Of a stretch of 64,000 nucleotides of DNA, positions 47,009 through 61,337 are shown one piece after another. The translations under genes and the position numbers were made by a program. Under the pieces are notes generated by a model. That model searched no databases. It saw only the letters and a program-made list of their open reading frames with translations, and was not told where the DNA came from. How positions within the stretch are numbered: the first letter of the stretch is position 1; each line of letters begins with the position of its first letter. The stretch lies in NCBI GenBank assembly GCA_964035545.1, contig OZ037770.1, positions 427,001-491,000 on the forward strand. Reading direction: 5' to 3'. Origin of the DNA: Bugula neritina (taxonomy: Eukaryota; Bryozoa; Gymnolaemata; Cheilostomatida; Bugulidae).

Positions 47009-49986
47009 CTAAACAGCAGTTAATATATCATAAATATGTTTTAAAACCTAATATTAGCACAGCCTATGTCATTTTAAACACTTGTAGCAAATTTCTTTAT
47101 TTTTAACTCAAGATAATCAAATTTAGAATAACTAGATTGAATACTATACCTGTTAAACCTAAATAACTTTTTTCATTACAACTATTCATAATCATCATCA
47201 TATGACTAGCACTGGCACTAGCATAACAGCAAAATACCCTTTGAACAGTAGCACTATTACCACTAGTAATAGTGGGGATAAAATCAAAAGTATGGATGCA
47301 CATACATTTGAAAACTAACATTATTTTTATAAAATGATTAGTTAATTGAAAACAGAATGAGAACTTACATCATTATGCTTGGCCTAAGGCATTTTACAGA
47401 GCAATTCAAATGCCACATTAAGTTCAACTGACAAATGCAGGTTGCTAACTCAATAAAAGTGAAACTACATAAAAAACAAAATATTTAGTTTTAAAATTGA
47501 AATTCAAATAAGTTAAAATTAATCAAAATGTACTAATAGTAATTATATTCATATTAATAATAATATACATCAATAAAAATTATTAATATATATTATTATT
47601 ATGACTATAACTACTATTAGTACATTTTGATTAATTTTAACTATTTTGAATTTCAATTTTATTTATATTATACTATAAGATTAAGCATTAATATTAGTAT
47701 AACTATAAGTCATAATCATACTCATCAGTGAGACCTAACCATCGTCATCGTGATAATCAAAATGTTATGAGTTATACTTATAGTTATCCGTATTCAATAT
47801 CAATGATATTGATTGTTCAATAAGATTCATAGTTATTAATTATAAATATAATATTTTTTTCATAGTGATATTCATATTCCATAATAAATATAACTTATAT
47901 TGACTATTGACAGTACTATTGTGCTAAAATTAATTTTAAACTTAAAGTTTTGCTTACACTTAGTCTTATACCTCATAGTTATAGTTATAAACTTAATCTT
48001 ACTGTTAGACTTAGTTAGTGTTACTGAGTTACTGTTAGTGATACCCGTACTCACTATACTGTTGGACTTAGGTTTTAGTGACACCAAGTCTGAAGTCTGA
48101 CAGTGACTATTACTATTTTATTAGTATTAGTAAATTAGTATTTGAACTATTAGTATTATTAATTAAAACTTAAAAAAACACACAGAAACTGAAACAAAAA
48201 CCAATTCACTAGTAGAATAAATGCTGAGTAAAATGCTTTCAAATTCAATTTCGTAATTCTGTTTTAATTCGATATTTTCTTAGAGTTGTAAATCGTTTTT
48301 CAAGCAAGATTTGCTCTCATTTAAGTTTATGTATCGGGTAAAGTGAAAGTAAATAGTAAATCTATACTTATTTTTATAATTCGGAATTTATTTGATATCA
48401 GCCGACACACCTTTATTTAGAGGATTGACGGCGTAAATGAAATATAATATAACAAAGGGCGCGCAACTCTACATAACAGTTTTGTGCTAAGAATGTGACT
48501 TTAGTTTAAGAAACTACCTAAATACTACATACGTATTATCTGCTCCTTTTATTTTATATAGTAATCATTCAATAATAGAATAGTAGTACGGAGCAAATAA
48601 TTAAAGTGGTGCTGTATAGGGGTACAGTGGTGCTGTAGGGGGAGGGTACAGTGGTGCTGCAGGGGTAGAGTGGTGCTACAGGGGTACAGCTAGTGGTGCT
48701 GTAGCGATGTATTGATGTTATATAAGGGTTTAGATCTGTATTTGCCCAACTAGGATTCAAACCACATATATACCTCCAGTCTTGCAAACAGGCGCTCTAA
48801 ACCAGTTACACCATAGGCTACAGAGACTGCTGGGTAAACTCAAGACTACAAGACCTTTACATGTATATTGGTAGACAAAGTAGTTGACTGTAATTTGAAC
48901 TCATTAAGTATGGTAGTTAAGCTTGAAAACTATTTAAATGCATTCTGCTAGCAACATGGTAAAGAGTTAAAGAATCTAGTTAACTAGCTAAACGCAAGCA
49001 TCTATAATATATATTTCTGGTAAACAAAGCACAATGATGATGACAAATAAGTGTGTTGGGTACCACCATTTCCAGTGCATTATTTATTTTTAATAAAACT
49101 AATATATATTTCAATGGATCTGCCTAATCCATATAAGTTGTTGTTTTCCTGATTGCAGTACCAGCATTTGGTTTGACTGTCACGATTTTGTTGTACGCAT
49201 GAATATGAGTGTTTCAGGAACCTGCATGTACTGTGTGTATTTGAGTTAAAAATATTTATTTGTTGTCCAATTCTCTCAATCATTTTGCATGCATGCAAAT
49301 GGCAATGATAATGCAGCAATGTGCTTGCTTTCTACACATGTCACTATGACTCTCATTGTCACACAGTATATTTTATTAGATAACTTCGAAACCCCAAACA
49401 CCATTTCATTACAGCAAGTATCTACATTCTATCGCTTCTGTTTTTTATAACAGGAGAGTGCTGTAATCCTTAAGCTATTGTTATAAAAGTTCTGTTGCGA
49501 AACATCAATTGCGGAATATATTACTAAGGCTAATAATGTATCTTCTCCAGTAATATGTCTTGTATTATGGTGTATAGTCTCTGTAAGCGTCTCTTTAATA
49601 TACTCGTTATGATATATAATAGGTCTGCACTATGTATGGAAGTAAAGAGATATTATTAATGTGGAAAAGATAGAATATACATTGAAGTATTCGATACAAA
49701 ACAATGATGAACCCTAACTAATGTTGTAGGGAAGTTGGATGTTATATAATATGTAGTATATTAAATTATAAAGGTATTATTAGCATACAGAATATGAGAT
49801 ATAAAATAATGCTTGAATGCATCTATATAAGCATAATGATCAATAACTTTCATTGGCTGTAGATAATATTGCTGTAGTTTCATTAGCTGTAGATAAAATC
49901 TCTTAAATGTAATTGGCTGATACAAGGATCAGTTTTAAAATATTATAAAGAAATTAATACTTATAAGTTATAACAGACCATATAAT
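47009..49986. other. AT-rich intergenic region
   Basis: Contains stretches of AATATT-rich sequence, a 20-bp-type GTGGTGCTGTAGGGGTACA minisatellite (48605-48705), a tRNA-like fragment (48735-48860) and the 5' flank of the sushi gene with AT-TGGCTGTAGATAA repeats near 49850-49920. No coding sequence is supported apart from possible upstream exons of the gene on the left. Confidence 0.45.
48735..48860 (-). mobile_element. tRNA-like SINE copy
   Basis: The minus strand shows the CTTGAGTTTACCCAG leader shared with the copies near 33.7 and 34.6 kb, then GTGTAACTGGTTTAG and a T-arm-like GGTTTGAATCC. Confidence 0.6.
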
Positions 49987-52900
49987 ATGACATTTGACAG
50001 ACAAGTACTGACAGCTAAGATGAGGTGGTTGCAGGTGCTCCAACTACTCACTCTTTTGGTGTCTCTATCTGATGGTAAGTATTTACTGCATGCATGCACA
50101 CTTCAAATTTTGGAAATGCTGGAAATTGTTTGAATAAAATAGAAATTCACTTTTATTCTTAAAGACTTGATTACTATATAAGCTAGTCTTTTTCATCATG
50201 CGGTTGCAATCTTATAGCGTAATACTTTCCTCTTGATGAGGCTGCAGAGAAATTAAAAGCAGACTATTTAATATAAACAAATATTTTTCATTTAAAATGA
50301 AAACTTTTGCTCTTTGGTGAATGAGTCATAATCTATAAGCATGTAAAGCTTTTACTTGATAATATTAGCTTTCATTCATTTGATGGATACACTTTTTTTA
50401 TCAAGTTAAATGCTTGAGCAAAATGCTAGGTTAGAGTATTGATAAAGCTGTAGTATGACCAGTTTGTGTCTATACAAAGTATATTGACGTTGTAAACAAA
50501 TCAGAGATATAATTATTTTATTATTAGATAGATTGAATTACATAAAATTGAAATTTAATTTAATGTATATATGTTATATTGAGCAACCCGTACATGCAGG
50601 ACTACGACCGTATAGGTGTGAAAGGTGTGAAACATATTGAGCAACTAGAATATCATTGCAACACTATTCAAACTACATAACAGTTTGTCTGTCAAATCCA
50701 TTATCATGCAGCAGAAATATTTTCAGTTGTATTTAAATTGGACTTTGTTTTTCCATTAGCAAAGTTTAAATCAAGACATGCACCATGTAATTTCTTTTCA
50801 CAACCTAAAATAGTTGTTACATTTATAAGCTGCAGTTGAACCCCGTAATGATAGTGTGCATTAGGTTTAATTTTAGGTATATATTATTGCAAGACCTTCA
50901 TATATTTTGTTAAAATTCACTCTGTAATTAGAGGTGTAGTCTGTGACAAACAAGTCATGCAATTTCATATAAACTCCACAAGAATATATTGCAGACAGAA
51001 AATTTGTTATAATGACCTTCTTTCACAAAAAGTCCTGCAATTAATACTAGATGAATCTGACCATAATTATATAGTTTATCAAACTTTATTCTTTGGGTTT
51101 TCCACATCCTCAGTGTGTAGTTGCCAGTTGGCAGTTACTAGTTGCTCATTGCTTATTGCTTCTTGTTTTTGCTATAGTTATTATTTGTTAGTTTCTATTT
51201 GAGAGTAGGCATTGCCAGTTGTTAGATTAAAGTTGCTAGTTGTCACATTGTATAGTTGCTAATTGAGAGTTGCTAGTTGCCAGTTGTTAATTGAAAATTG
51301 CTGATTGCTATAGTTTTGATTCATGACACACTGAAAAAATAAGACGTATATAGCTGCAAGCACTGGAACACAACAAGTATAAATAAGTTATGATCTACAA
51401 AGTAACTCATAAGTCATACTTAAGTGCAGCTGGTTGATTATTAAGTCAATTTCAACCTATGAGAAAGTTTTATCTTTTTTTCTTCAACTGCACCTGCAAA
51501 AAAATTTCTACACTCCTTGTTCTCTTCTACACTCCTTGTTCTCTTCTACACTCCTTGTTCTCTTCTACACTCCTTGTTCTCCTCTACACTCCTTGTTCTC
51601 TTCTACACTCCTTGTTCTCCTCTACACTCCTTGTTCTCTTCTACACTCCTTGTTCTCCTCTACACTCCTTGTTCTCTTCTACACTCCTTGTTTTCTTCTA
51701 GACTCCTTGTTCTCTTCTACACTCCTTGTTCTCTTCTATACACTCCTTGTTTTCTTCTACACTCCTTGTTCTCTTAATTTTACACTCCTTGTTCTCTTCT
51801 ACACTCCTTGTTTTCTTCTATACTCCTTGTTCTCTTAATTTTACACTCCTTGTTCTCTTCTACACTCCTTGTTTTCTTCTATACACTCCTTGTTCTCTTC
51901 TATACACTCATTGTTTTCTTCTACACTCCTTGTTCTCTTCTACACTCCTTGTTTTCTTCTAGACTCCTTGTTCTCTTCTACACTCCTTGTTCTCTTCTAC
52001 ACTCCTTGTTCTCTTCTACACTCCTTGTTCTCCTCTACACTTGAGTAATTGTTCAAAAGGGAAAAAAGTCTTTGATTGGAATTTTGCAATCACCACTAAA
52101 CCCCGCATCATCCTAATAAAAGTGGGGTTATTGACTCTCATCCCAATCCAAAGGAAGATCTCCCATGTTGAAACTAAGGCAATATTGCAATTAAAATATA
52201 AATAACATTATTTGTTCTTATTTGATTTACCAGTTTCTGTTTACAGCAGAAGCAACTACTGCACCAGCAGTGATAAGTTGCAGTTCACCAGTTCAAGGGG
52301 CAAATACCAGACCAGTTACTGACCAAACCACTGCAATAGGAAGTTCCTTTGAGTACCAATGCATTGTGGGATATGAATGTAAAGACTGTAATATGAATGC
52401 GACGTGTCTTAATACAGGAGACTGGTCAATCCCAGCACCCAACTGTTCAAGTAAGACTAACACACTTTTATATTTTTATATAATGCTTTTAGAATGTCTT
52501 TGTTCATCAATGCGGTAAGTTGTAGATTCAGAGTAAACAACTAATCTTACGCTAAATAAGTACATCACATCCTCATAGGCGTTATTTTGTTCATTTTAAA
52601 TAGAGTTATCTCCCTTGTTTAACCACTTTTCTAGCAAATATAAGAAATAGAAACTATCAGTATTAGACTTGCTAGACTATAGTCTGATCATTGAGATGTA
52701 TTGAAGTAGCAAATTAAAGTTAAAAAGAGAAAAGTTTTACCTGATGGAGTAGAGTAAGGTTACCAAGTCAGTAATTGGAGTAAGGTCAGTTGAGGCTATA
52801 ATATGTTATAAACTATATGCGGATCAAACATTTAGAAAGTAGAAACTTGTAACCGTAGAATTGCTGGAGTATAAAGTTTTCATATACCGTATGAAGTTTA

Positions 52901-55900
52901 GACTATATAATGCTTAGACCATAGAATGTTTAGATTGCAGATGCTTAGATTATATAGAATGTAGAATGTGAGTTTGACGCTAGTTGCTATGCTAATAAAA
53001 GCTGCGATTCTGATAAAACTTCCAACTATAACCAGAAAAAATAAATTAGTTTTGAGATCCAAGCACTTAGCAGATTGATTGTATCACTATAATGTATTAC
53101 TAATAATTTGATAAACATCTATATATAATTTCTTACTAAACATATCAGTTTATTGCCTGTATGTATATAATAGCATTAATTCTAAAAGAAAACCATCATA
53201 AAAAATGTCATGAATATTAAAATGAAAATAATGGGGATGGTGGATTTTAAATTGGTGTAATAATATACAAACTTAAATTAGATTTAGAACTTTGGATGAG
53301 TTTTAGTGTTTAATAATTTCTAGTCCAGAAAACAGAATGATGGAGAAGTTTCTTTATAATTTGAGTACTTTGGAGTTTGCTCCTCAATTCTCTTTCTTCC
53401 AGTTTATCAGTTTATACACCAAAAATTCAACAGTTTCTAATCTTGCTCGTATCAATGTGTTCCCATGGTTTGCATTTAAACCCAAGTTGGACTTCATATA
53501 TACTTGTTCCTTTAGTAACTCCCAGCTTTTCAGTTATACTCTGTCTCTCCCATCACTCCTGTGGGAGGGGGAGTACGTGACAGCTCAGAGCTAAATTTGG
53601 CACTTTTCCAGCTGTGTACTGAAAATATTGCAGAAATAGCTATATGCCACTTCAGCTGATGGTAATGCACTAGGTGATCTACCATAATGCATAAACACTG
53701 TATCCCGTGTCCCAAAGCAATGCAAATAGTTTTATTTATCAGGAAGTTCTCATTTCCTACAGACATTTAGTTTGTAAGGTGGGAGGACTGAGGGATCCTA
53801 CCGTCAACTAGAGAAAAATGTAGAAGTGTGTCATGAATATTTTTAGGATTTATCTTCTCGACACAATAATTCATTTATGACAAAGCTAACGCTGCTAGTT
53901 AATTATTTGGTATCATGAATATAAATTCAACAAATTATATATACAATGTTGACAAGTGCTGCACTTAGACAAGACCTGCACTTTACATGCTGAAATGACA
54001 ACTCTAAACCTTGGAGTTATATGAAATAAAACCACAAAATGCAAATTAATTTCGCTGACAAACATTTAACTCCAAGCTTCGAAATTAAAAAAAAATCTCC
54101 TAACTGTTTCTACATTAGTAGATTAAATAATAAAACTTCGTAACCTAATCACTATGTCGACAAATCTTATGACTGAAGGTTTTTCCCACTCAATCCTATA
54201 TTTGTTACCCTGTTGAAGGAGTGGATTGTGGACCCCTACCAGTTGGAGTAAATACTGAGAGAATCAGTGACGGATACAACACAAAATATTTAGATTATTA
54301 CAGATACAGGTGTCTTACTGGTTACACCACGAGTGATATCACAGTTGTTCAGTGTCTAGCTTCTAAATCATGGTCTCACCCACCCCCTACATGTCACGGT
54401 AATTATACCGATTACATGATTACACCCCTTAACTGGCACAGTAGTTACACTCCTGGAATTATATTTATTATGTTTTGCACACCTTCCACATCTACATGTC
54501 TCAGAGTCACTATATCTATGCACCCCTTCCCTCATCTGTATATTAACAAGCTACATTCCTTACATTATCTAACCACTCTTACTTTCCGTATGTTTCCAAG
54601 CTTTGCATTATGTGAATGAGTTTTTCACTTGATGTTTGGAAGCAGTCGCATCTAATAAAACCCCAACTATATACTTTCATCTTACTAGAAAGCCATGACA
54701 AGGCAGTGTTTATATAATTTATAACAGCACTTATATACAATTAGGCTTTAAAATGCATTGCTATTGGGAAACCTAATTAACTAAAATAACTAAGAATAAT
54801 AAATAGGTTAGCTTAGACTTAATATTATAATTATTCGACAATAAAATATATTAATATTATATTGGACAATAAAATATGCTCCAAGGTGATACCTACTTTA
54901 AAATCAAAAGAAGGTATATGTATAAAATTGAAGATGAACGTACTGCAAATTTTTTTATTCAATTAGAATAAATTCACTTTCAGTAAGGAATTGTGGAACT
55001 CCAGCTAATGGGACCAACACTAAACCCATCCCCAAAAGTATCGCGACTACTTACAGACACAACTACACTTATGAATGTGCAGACGGATACGAAGCAACTC
55101 CCACATCTGCAGTGATGACCACTTCCTGTAATGAGTTGGGCAACTGGACGCTTCAGAACCCTCCCAACTGTACAGGTAACTCTGAGTCAAGATGCAATCG
55201 GTGACAAAAGCACACAGTTCCTAATTTGTTCAAAGATAGAGGGAAACGGCTCTAAATCTTACAACCCCCCTTTATTATAATCAGCTCAGCATGTTTTGGA
55301 TTACAGTGAAGGATTGTGGGAGACTAGAAAATGGGACTAACACTCAGCCTGTACCGAGTAATACTTCCACCATCTACAACAGCTCATACACGTATCAGTG
55401 TAACGTAGGATTCGAGTCGTCTGTTGAACTGACTACTTCCTGTGATAAGTCGGGCAAATGGACGCTTACGACTCCGCCTGTCTGCAAAGGTAAAACTAAA
55501 TAAACTGATGCAGAATACTGATTTCTAAATGGCAAGTCTCTGAATGTCTCACAGATTTGTTGTACAGTTCAGTAACAGATCCGACCACAAGAATCTTTCT
55601 CATAATTTACGACTGCTTCAAGTCAGCACAATAACAATTTTACCAATCGAACTTCAAGCCTATGATTTACCCTAAGTATAACTTAAAACTAGAGAATTAC
55701 AGCAGCAAATTGATGCAGAAATTTTAGAAAACATAAACTGATTAAAAATACAAAAGTTAACGTTTTAATGTTAAGCTCCAAGATTTTAAATGTTGCAGCA
55801 ATAAGTTGTGGACCTCCACCAGAAGGAATCAAAACAGAGAGTTTTGTTGATGGATACAACCAAGAGTACCTGGACTACTACAAATACACATGTGAACCTG

Positions 55901-58900
55901 GTTATGCCACAAATGATGAAGTGATTGCACAATGCCTGGCTAGTAAGAGATGGTCTATACCTCCCCCAACATGTCATGGTAAATATATAAGACCCCTAAG
56001 TCTACAGGGAAACCTTTTGTTATGGTAACTCTTGAAACTATTGAGCTCTAAAGTAACTCTATCATTAAGTTTGTACCATACATCTGATTGTAACTAAGTC
56101 TATAGAATTCTTTGTACTTGCTATATGATAACATCACTCTACATCTATATCTGCATACAATTATGATGAAACCTCTATTTATACTGTGCTAGAAATAAAG
56201 TTCGTTAATTGTACTTTGAATAACCAATCTATGACATGTATAACTGAACCATTCAACAAAGCTTTTGGCATTTTTGACAAGAGTGTTTATTAACACAAAA
56301 TATACTTGTTTCCTTTAGCAAAGAGTTGTGATACACCACCAGCTGGAGAGAACACTAAAGCTGCACCCGACAACATAACAACTACGTATGACAGTTCCTA
56401 CACTTACGAGTGTGAGGATGGATACGAGGCATCTTCTGCAGAGATGAAGACTGTCTGTAACCACCAGGGTCAATGGACACTCAAACCTCCTCCAGTCTGC
56501 ACTGGTAGATTCTCAAAATATCCTTTAGAGGAAACTAAACAAGATATTTATTATTTATTACTTTGACATATAAGTATATCACTGACATTTTAGAATTTCT
56601 ACTTGCAAGTTAGAGATCAGATACTGTGATCTCATTAGTTAATTTAATGCCTATAGATGCTAGGCTACCATTCACTGCATTCCCATTTCTTTGAATGAAT
56701 CAGCATCATTGCTGCATGGATGGATTTGTGATTGCAATTTTCATTAACTTATGGTTGTGATTTTCTTTGATTAACTTCTTGCAAAGCATCGAATACAAAT
56801 TCTATGCATGATGTGAAGCAATGGGAAGTAAGTGCCTTTACGGACATCTGTGAAACGCATATTCAAACCGCAAGAAATTTTATTTGAAGCAAATTGAAAT
56901 CTGCCTCCCAAAGCGCCACTTCTGTAGTCATAATGCGTATCAGCTGATGCAAAGTTTCGATTTCAGCAAAGAATTGTGGGATGCCAGTTGATGGAACCGA
57001 CACGAAACCAGTTCCTAGTAATATTAGAACTACCTATAAAAGCTCCTACAACTATGAGTGTAAAAAAGGGTACGAGGTGGCTTCTAAGTCTGCAGTGATG
57101 ACGACATCCTGTGACCAGCACGGCAAATGGACTCTCAACTCGCCACCCACTTGTAAAAGTAAAATCGATTTTACTTCCATCCCATGTTGCATTAGTTTCC
57201 TAACAGATATCAATTTAGATTTGCATTTGATTGTTAGTAAATAGTATATGACTTTTCAAAGGTTTGACAAGTAAACAGAACGTTTGTTTTTGTTTTTCTC
57301 AAGAGGTGGATTGCGGACCCCCCCCTAATGGAGTGAATACTAAGAGCACCAGTGACGGATACAACACAAAATATCTAGATTATTACAGATACAGGTGTCT
57401 TACTGGTTACACCACAAGTGATACCACAGTTGTCCAGTGTCTAGATTCTAAATCATGGTCTCACCCACCCCCTACATGTCACGGTAATTCCACTCCTGCT
57501 TGTCACAGTGATTATGGTTTACCATTTTGCACAAAGCTAAGCATTGTAATTGACTCAGTATATGAGACCAATTTTGCTTTAGCTTATTTAGCTTTAGAAA
57601 GTGTTAGTTTTACAAGTGTTCTTAAACAAGGCCTAAATTGAATATAGTGACTATAACGAAGTATTATATGGATAAAATCTTTTCCAATAGAAGAACTGAG
57701 ATTAAAAAGTTTGCCACTTTAATTCAGCTGCATTTTCAAAAAATGAAACTTATGACACAATGAAATGAGGTTTCTTAAAATTTTATGCAAATTATTATAT
57801 TCGAAAAAATTCTAAGAAACACAAGTATATTAAACTGATAGTTTAGCAAAGTAATCTTATTACATTCATTGTTTTGTAAACTGTCGATACGTTCAACTTG
57901 CTAATATCTTTGTCCAGGAAGAACCTGCGAGAAGCCAGATAGTGGTACTAACACTGAGCCTGTCCCAGATAATATTGACACTGGTTACGGGAAATCGTAC
58001 ACCTATAGGTGTAAAGACGGATTTGAAACAAGCTCTATTTCTGCTGAAATGACTACTACCTGTAATCACCTTGGTCGCTGGACACTAAAACCAGCTCCAA
58101 TCTGTAAAGGTAACACCTCGTAACATGATTTTTTCTATGTCTTTGTGAACTAATTTCAGTTTCAGTTTTGTGAAAAGCGAGTGAAGTGAAAAGTGAGTGA
58201 AAAGAATTCGAGCTAATTACTGAGGTTAAATTGTTGTGGTTTTTGAAGCAATAAGTTGTGGACCTGCTCAAGATGGGGTGCAGACGGAGAGTTTTGTTGA
58301 TGGATACAACCAAGAGTACCTGGACTACTACAAATACCGATGTAAACCTGGTTATACTACAGATGATGAAGTGATTGCACAATGCCTGGCTAGTAAGAGA
58401 TGGTCTATACCTCCCCCAACATGTCATGGTAAGTATAATGCCATTAAGTCTATACTACTTTTTCGGTTTTCCTGGCAACTCTAAGTTTATATTAACTCCT
58501 AGTTGTTACTATAGTACTTCATGATTATTATATGTCCTAAGTCTATACCACCCACATTTTTATAATAGTTTTCTCTTTTTATGTCTTCAATGTTGTTCCA
58601 ACATAAAACCATGGTAAATACACCTTCGATACTCCATACCGTAAATTGTCATTTAGTTTAAACCTTTTATAGGTTTATACATACTCCATTGCATATTAAG
58701 CTTAGAATACCTCACCCTTGCTTATGGTCATTTATTCTATGTTTGTCTGCACTCTTTGATTAATTAATTGGGTGCAACTTGCCCACCCAGTGTCAATTAA
58801 AAAGACTCAGACAAATATTCACATTTAGCACTACTATAATATGTTCCAAAACAATACATTATATACTAGAATAGACATAATTGTTCAATAGTGAGAGATT

Positions 58901-61337
58901 GTGGCCAACCAGAAGAAGGGGTAAACACAAGGTCAGTACCAAACAACACGGTGACTACTTACAGAAGCTCTTACACCTACGAGTGTATTGATGGCTTTCA
59001 ACAGAGTCTCAAAACTTCAAAGATGACTACTTTCTGTAATGAATCTGGTGACTGGAATCTGACAAATCTACCAGAATGTGAAAGTAAATCCTATTGTAAA
59101 TCTCATTCTCTTAAATAAAAGGAAATTTCCTGTAACATATATACGTCTGAGCTCAAACCAGGACTATCTTAGTGATTGCCGTAACTATTGAGTTAGTGTC
59201 TAACTTTTTGTTGCCAAAGTCTTGAACTAAGAAAAACAATGGCTTAAAGATCAGTTCTTGTTTGCATGGTTTCAAACCATCAACTGCAAGTCTCAACACG
59301 AAAGACCCGAGTTCTTATAAATTAACAATTCACACTAGTCATAAAAGTTTTAGTAAGATATTTTTATTTTTTTTCGAATGTTTAAAACTGATTTTAGGTT
59401 CAGATCACAGATCTAGCTGATGGTGGTTATTATAGTTAGGACCTTGATCACCGCAACAATATAGCGTATTTGATTATATCTTTCATTCATAGTGCAAACT
59501 TAAAAATAAGTCTGACACGGAACTAATCCCAACAGTTAAAATCGGCAACAAGTAGTGATTTCATAGTTTATTGACCATTTTATAGATCTGTTACTAATTT
59601 AGTTCTGAGTCTTGTATATAAAGTGTAACCAATTAATTTTGACAGGAATTCCCAAAGGGTGCAAGGAATTTCTTTTTAATAACAATAATTTGGAAGAAGG
59701 GAAAGAATACAACATATTTATAAGTATAAAAGACGGAGAAAAAATGAGAGTAAACTGTTCCAAGAAAGGAGAAACAGCATTCACAAAGGTAAATGTAAAA
59801 TATATTCCCTTACCGGGATTCGAACCACAGACCTTCGGCTTGCAAGCAGGCGGGCCAACCAATTACGCTACAAGTGCTTCAGGATTCCAAACAACAGTAA
59901 TAGCTGTAACTTATCACCAATTATCTCTACGCGTATAGCAATGTATATTAATAAAAAAACATGGTGAATGATTAACTAATAAAGCTGTTTATAGAAGGCA
60001 AGACTTGTTAGGATTTTGAGTGACACCAGAAAACATTTTAATTTTCAAAAAATATTTATGAAAACTGACATTTAATTTTATTTTTAAACATTTACTTGGT
60101 AGCAGAGTATATAGTTGTATAACATTCATGTTTTGAAACTGGGAATTCATAAAATTCCATTGATTTTTGAGATGGAGTTTGTGAATTGCATGGAGTATTT
60201 TTCTACACTTTTCCATGACTTTGATTGCGGAAAAATATATAAAATTAAGTAAAGCAGATTATAACTCGAATTGTATTAAATGTGTAGATCCAGGCGTCAG
60301 CAGGGAGGAAGTACAGCATTGAAAACGCCGAGTGCAACTCAAAGGAAAGTAAAATCCTGCCAGGAGTCAGATGGAATAGAGCGAGTGCTTACTGCGCAAA
60401 TATGAGAGAAGTTGAATATCCACTGAGTGAGGACCAGATTTCAGCTATAGTCTCAGACTCTCTGGAGTGCAGCCAAATTGTGAGTCATATTTCCTGTTTT
60501 TTTTGTTCAAATCTCAAACAAATCTCAACTTTTCTGGTTTATGGCAGAAAGTGTGCTGATAAAGGGCTTTCTGCTTATCTGCAGGTAACATACACCTGTG
60601 CTACAGAAGTCAATGCTTTAACCCCCATCATACAGTACAATGGAGAAGAAATGGGTCACCTGTATGGCACCAGAGGGTACAGAGGATTGCCCGTGTTGAG
60701 CAGGCTCCAACAAATAAAATCAGACTGCGATTGTTTTAATCATGACAATAGTTGTGAAAGCCCTTCAGGGTGAGTAGTTTTATAGGTTGCTGGTAGTCAC
60801 CTCACTGAACAATCAGCTTTTTCTGTTTAGAGATAAGGAAGCTAAAGATTGTCTGTCTTTTGTTTCTTGAATGTGGTAAACTCAATACTAATGTTTATAT
60901 TTTGCAACTTTCTTAAGCTACAAGCAAATCCTCAGCACTTTAGAACACGTGTTAGTTATAACTTGCAATGGCTTTGTGGCAGTCAATAATTCTGCATTTT
61001 TCTTAAAAATTTTAAATATATTCATCTAAACATATATTGCCTATTATAATTGTTCCTAATCATAAAATTTTTGTTTTATTGAAAATTTACAGAAGCTCTT
61101 CAAGAGTTGCTTAGTGGTTCTACTGTGTTTTGCAGATGCCGGTGTACAATAATTGGTGGTCCACTTACCGACTCCTTTGACACAATGACAGTCTGGCTGA
61201 ATGCTGACTCTTTGAAATACGTAACAGGCTACCAGTTTGCGCAGCACAACAACAGAGTGTGTGCTAACTACGGAGGAGCAGGAAACATCACTGTCGGGGC
61301 CATCACGTGCGAGCAAAGACTCTCACAATCAAATTGA
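49987..61337 (+). CDS. Secreted multi-sushi (CCP) protein with novel C-terminal region
   Basis: Sixteen exons: 49987-50074, 52247-52450, 54219-54398, 54984-55175, 55307-55489, 55799-55978, 56319-56504, 56967-57158, 57304-57483, 57918-58109, 58249-58428, 58892-59083, 59646-59788, 60288-60479, 60585-60769 and 61136-61337; all phases agree (956 residues). The start may instead be the second ATG, at 50020, which gives a compact signal peptide (MRWLQVLQLLTLLVSLSD). Exons 2-12 each encode one sushi domain (four Cys and a Trp) between phase-1 introns, eleven in all; exon 2 has two extra Cys. The last four exons (about 190 residues) form a Cys-containing region I do not recognise. There is no membrane segment or GPI signal, so the product is secreted. 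Sushi arrays bind complement components, adhesion partners or glycans; the target is unknown. The exon 15 acceptor was chosen for its pyrimidine tract. Confidence 0.87.
51511..52042. repeat. 19-bp minisatellite in sushi-gene intron 1
   Basis: About 28 copies of CTTCTACACTCCTTGTTCT with small indels. Because 19 is not a multiple of 3, all three forward frames stay open with a 19-residue periodic peptide, but splice structure shows the region is intronic. Confidence 0.92.
54219..59083 (+). repeat. Duplicated sushi-exon blocks (A-B-B pattern)
   Basis: Two exon types alternate: type A (always 180 bp, with a GYNxxYLDYYxYxC core; exons 3, 6, 9 and 11) and type B (183-192 bp, with a SSYxYEC core; exons 4, 5, 7, 8, 10 and 12). 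Exon 3 pairs with exon 9, and exon 6 with exon 11, at nucleotide level. This indicates duplication of a multi-exon block. Confidence 0.8.
59798..59890 (-). mobile_element. tRNA-derived SINE copy
   Basis: Minus strand: GTAGCGTAATTGGTTGG, loop TTGCAAG, B-box GGTTCGAATCCCGG. In the intron just after exon 13 of the sushi gene. Confidence 0.65.

Noticed and set aside
53337-53766. Overlapping frames in sushi-gene intron 2
   Set aside because: No acceptor/donor phase fits the gene, and no domain resemblance.
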